Made by a program: the position numbers and the translations under genes. Positions 62,395 to 64,000 of a DNA stretch of 64,000 bases are shown piece by piece. Source of the stretch: Enterococcus sulfureus ATCC 49903. GTDB taxonomy: Bacteria > Bacillota > Bacilli > Lactobacillales > Enterococcaceae. The DNA lies in the NCBI RefSeq assembly GCF_000407605.1, contig NZ_ASWO01000001.1, forward strand, positions 620,001-684,000. Reading direction: 5' to 3'. The notes under the pieces are model-generated. The model searched no databases, was not told the origin of the DNA, and was given only the letters and a program-made list of their open reading frames with translations. Every line of letters starts with the position of its first letter. Position 1 is the first letter of the stretch.

Positions 62395-62530
62395 ATAGGC
62401 ACAAAAAAACGAGTTCTTAACGAACCCGCAACGTGACCCAAATTGATTGGATAACTATCTGCCCAGCGACAACGTCACGAGGCGAGAAGCGGGTGCTTCT
62501 GCTTTCATTTCTCAACTCTCACTATTATAC
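62395..62530 (-). ncRNA. Ribosomal L20-type leader of infC-rpmI-rplT
   Basis: The leftward RNA has AGAAGCACCCGCTTCTCG, then CGTGACG, TGGGTCACGTTG, and a terminator CGGGTTCGTTAAGAACTCG followed by T7. The long-range ACGTGAC/GTCACGT pairing matches the known L20 leader class, which senses free L20. Confidence 0.85.
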
Positions 62531-62572
62531 AAACATTTTATGTCAAAGTCAATGATTTTCATTTGTTTTTTC

Positions 62573-62606
62573 ATAAAAAAAGTCCGACAAGTTCGTCGGA
62601 CTTACA
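62573..62606 (-). terminator. Terminator after nox
   Basis: Arms AAGTCCGACAA and TTCGTCGGACTT with an A7 tract (T7 in leftward RNA). Confidence 0.85.
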
Positions 62607-62612
62607 CTCATA

Positions 62613-63947
62613 TTAGTTTGCAGCTTGAGCCGCTTTATTGATGTAGTTATAAGGTTGGTTAAAGTGTGGTAAGAAGAATAGATCTAATAATTTTAATTGG
62701 TCGATCGTCATTTTTTGTTCGATTGCTAGTGAGAACATATGGATCGCCATCGAAATATCCGATGTGTAAGAACCCATTTGTGCTCCAACGATACGACGAG
62801 TGTGTTTATCAAAGACGATACGGATTTTTACAGTCGCGTTTTCTTTCATAAATCCTGGTTTTTGAGTATCTTCATAATCCACATAATCGACTTCTACACC
62901 AAAGCGTGCAGCTGATTCAACTGAGATCCCTGTTGATACCATGTTGTAACCAAAAATTGAGATTCCGTTTGATCCTTGTACTCCTGGAGACTCAACATCA
63001 GCTCCCCCAATATTTTCTCCAGCTACGATACCTGAACGTACTGCATTTGTTGCAAGTGCGATATAAGCTGTTTGTTCCATCGCATTTGAATACACTGTCG
63101 CGCAATCCCCTACAGCATACACATCAGGTAGGCTCGTACGTTGATGACGATCAACTAAATAGGCATTATTGGCAAAACGTTCTAATTTGTCGCCACCGAT
63201 AGCACTATTAGGTAAGAAGCCGATCGCATTGATGACCATATCGACATCGTAACTACCGTTTGCTGTTACAACTTTTTCAACTTTGTCTGTTCCTTGATAT
63301 TCTTGAACCAATTCACCTAAATGCATTTCGATTCCGTGCTCTTTTAAGTTTTCATCCATGTTATCTGTAAACCATTTGTCATAGTAGTTTGGCAATGAAC
63401 GAGTCGCTGCATCAAATAATAAAACATGTTTACCACGACGTTTTGCAGCTTCTGCCATTTCAACTCCGATATATCCAGCTCCAATAACTGCGATATTTTG
63501 GATAGAATCATCACTTAAAATTTGGTCGATCATTTGACCATCTTGGAATTTTTTCATGAAACGAATATTTTTCAAGTCACGTCCAGGAACATTTGGTGAA
63601 ATTGGTACTGAACCAGTTGCTAAAATTAATTTATCGTAAGATTCTTCAAACGTTTCCCCATTTAAAGTCGTGCAGTACACGATTTTTTTATCAAAATCAA
63701 TTGTTTCCACACTTGTTTCCATGTGAACTGTTGCGCCTTTTTGCAAGAATTCTTCTTTATTTGTATAGAATAATCCATCTACGCTATCGATTTGACGCCC
63801 TACCCATAATGCTGTTCCACAGCTTAGGTAGCTTAGGTTTGTGTTACGGTCGATCATGACCACTTCTTGGTTTTCAAAGTTATCTAATAAAGTATTCGCA
63901 GCCGCAACACCTGCATGGTTTGCTCCAACAATCACTGTTTTTGTCAT
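62613..63947 (-). CDS. nox: Water-forming NADH oxidase (FAD- and NADH-dependent)
   Basis: A 444-residue pyridine-nucleotide-disulphide-type oxidoreductase. FAD-binding TKTVIVGANHAGVAAANTL is at the start. The single redox cysteine is in LSYLSCGTALWVG (Cys42), NADH-binding NIAVIGAGYIGVEMAEAA follows, and the second FAD motif is DVYAVGDCATVY. A C-terminal dimer domain follows. It reduces oxygen to water and recycles NAD+. CoA-disulphide reductase or NADH peroxidase are relatives; the S-C-G-T-A-L-W context favours the oxidase. It starts at ATG 63947 after GGGGGAAAAAT; no gene is seen beyond it. Confidence 0.92.
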   Translation of the reverse strand: MTKTVIVGANHAGVAAANTLLDNFENQEVVMIDRNTNLSYLSCGTALWVGRQIDSVDGLFYTNKEEFLQKGATVHMETSVETIDFDKKIVYCTTLNGETFEESYDKLILATGSVPISPNVPGRDLKNIRFMKKFQDGQMIDQILSDDSIQNIAVIGAGYIGVEMAEAAKRRGKHVLLFDAATRSLPNYYDKWFTDNMDENLKEHGIEMHLGELVQEYQGTDKVEKVVTANGSYDVDMVINAIGFLPNSAIGGDKLERFANNAYLVDRHQRTSLPDVYAVGDCATVYSNAMEQTAYIALATNAVRSGIVAGENIGGADVESPGVQGSNGISIFGYNMVSTGISVESAARFGVEVDYVDYEDTQKPGFMKENATVKIRIVFDKHTRRIVGAQMGSYTSDISMAIHMFSLAIEQKMTIDQLKLLDLFFLPHFNQPYNYINKAAQAAN

Positions 63948-64000
63948 AATATTTTTCCCCCTTGTGTTGTTTACATACATAGTATATAAAGATTGTGAAC

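Noticed and set aside
1-64000. tRNA or rRNA genes and intact insertion sequences
   Set aside because: None could be recognised on either strand.

Overview
The window looks like a chromosomal segment of an Enterococcus or a close relative in the Lactobacillales. The gene content (hisS-aspS behind a T-box, infC-rpmI-rplT, an AmaP/DUF2273/Gls24 stress operon, rlmH next to htrA, pepV, oatA, water-forming NADH oxidase, many mannose-family PTS and RpiR/GntR genes), the low GC, strong AGGAGG ribosome sites and short U-tailed terminators all fit. The exact species cannot be fixed from the sequence alone.

Layout. (1) 1-10.6 kb: a catabolic locus for a uronic-acid-containing glycan. A mannose-family PTS (IIAB, IIC, IID) is followed by KDPG aldolase and a KDG-kinase-like gene. 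A GntR/UTRA regulator is divergent. A second leftward cluster encodes a GH35 beta-galactosidase, a GH88 unsaturated uronyl hydrolase, an unrecognised beta-rich protein and a DUF2264 protein. Together they would import and strip an oligosaccharide and feed unsaturated uronate through KDG and KDPG into glycolysis. (2) 10.6-22.8 kb: AT-rich accessory DNA. It holds small membrane proteins, a LytTR/DUF3021 pair, a module of two RpiR regulators, two Gfo/Idh/MocA oxidoreductases, an acetyltransferase and a frameshifted SDR, and two membrane-anchored orphan genes, one broken by a stop codon. Three near-identical palindromic hairpins punctuate it. (3) 22.8-33.1 kb: core genes: rlmH, a cluster of DnaA-box-like sites, htrA, an MFS exporter, the tenA-thiM-thiD-thiE salvage operon behind two tandem TPP riboswitches, a YtpR-type protein, a universal stress protein, a thioredoxin and an M42 aminopeptidase. 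(4) 33.13-42.59 kb: a 9.4-kb defence island with a 21-bp direct repeat at its ends; the right copy is the 3' end of pepV. It carries a DNA cytosine-5 methyltransferase converging on a tight four-gene operon: MORC/HSP90-like ATPase, Z1 helicase-like protein, DUF4420 nuclease-fold protein and AIPR phage-resistance protein. (5) 42.6-64 kb: core genes: pepV, oatA, a YitT protein, aspS/hisS, a thioesterase, an FUSC-type membrane protein, an acyl-CoA synthetase-like gene, a 2-hydroxyacid dehydrogenase, an aldo/keto reductase, a CDF transporter, DUF421/DUF3290, the Gls24 operon, the infC operon with its leader, and nox.

The most interesting system is the 33.1-42.6 kb island. Its gene set matches a methylase-linked MORC/Z1/AIPR system predicted by comparative genomics but, as far as I know, little characterised, and its ends can be placed to the base. 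Other notable points are the tandem TPP riboswitches, the paired DnaA boxes before htrA, a possible overlapping Asp/His specifier in the hisS-aspS T-box, a shared PRVQ C-terminus in two Gls24-operon proteins, and two broken genes.
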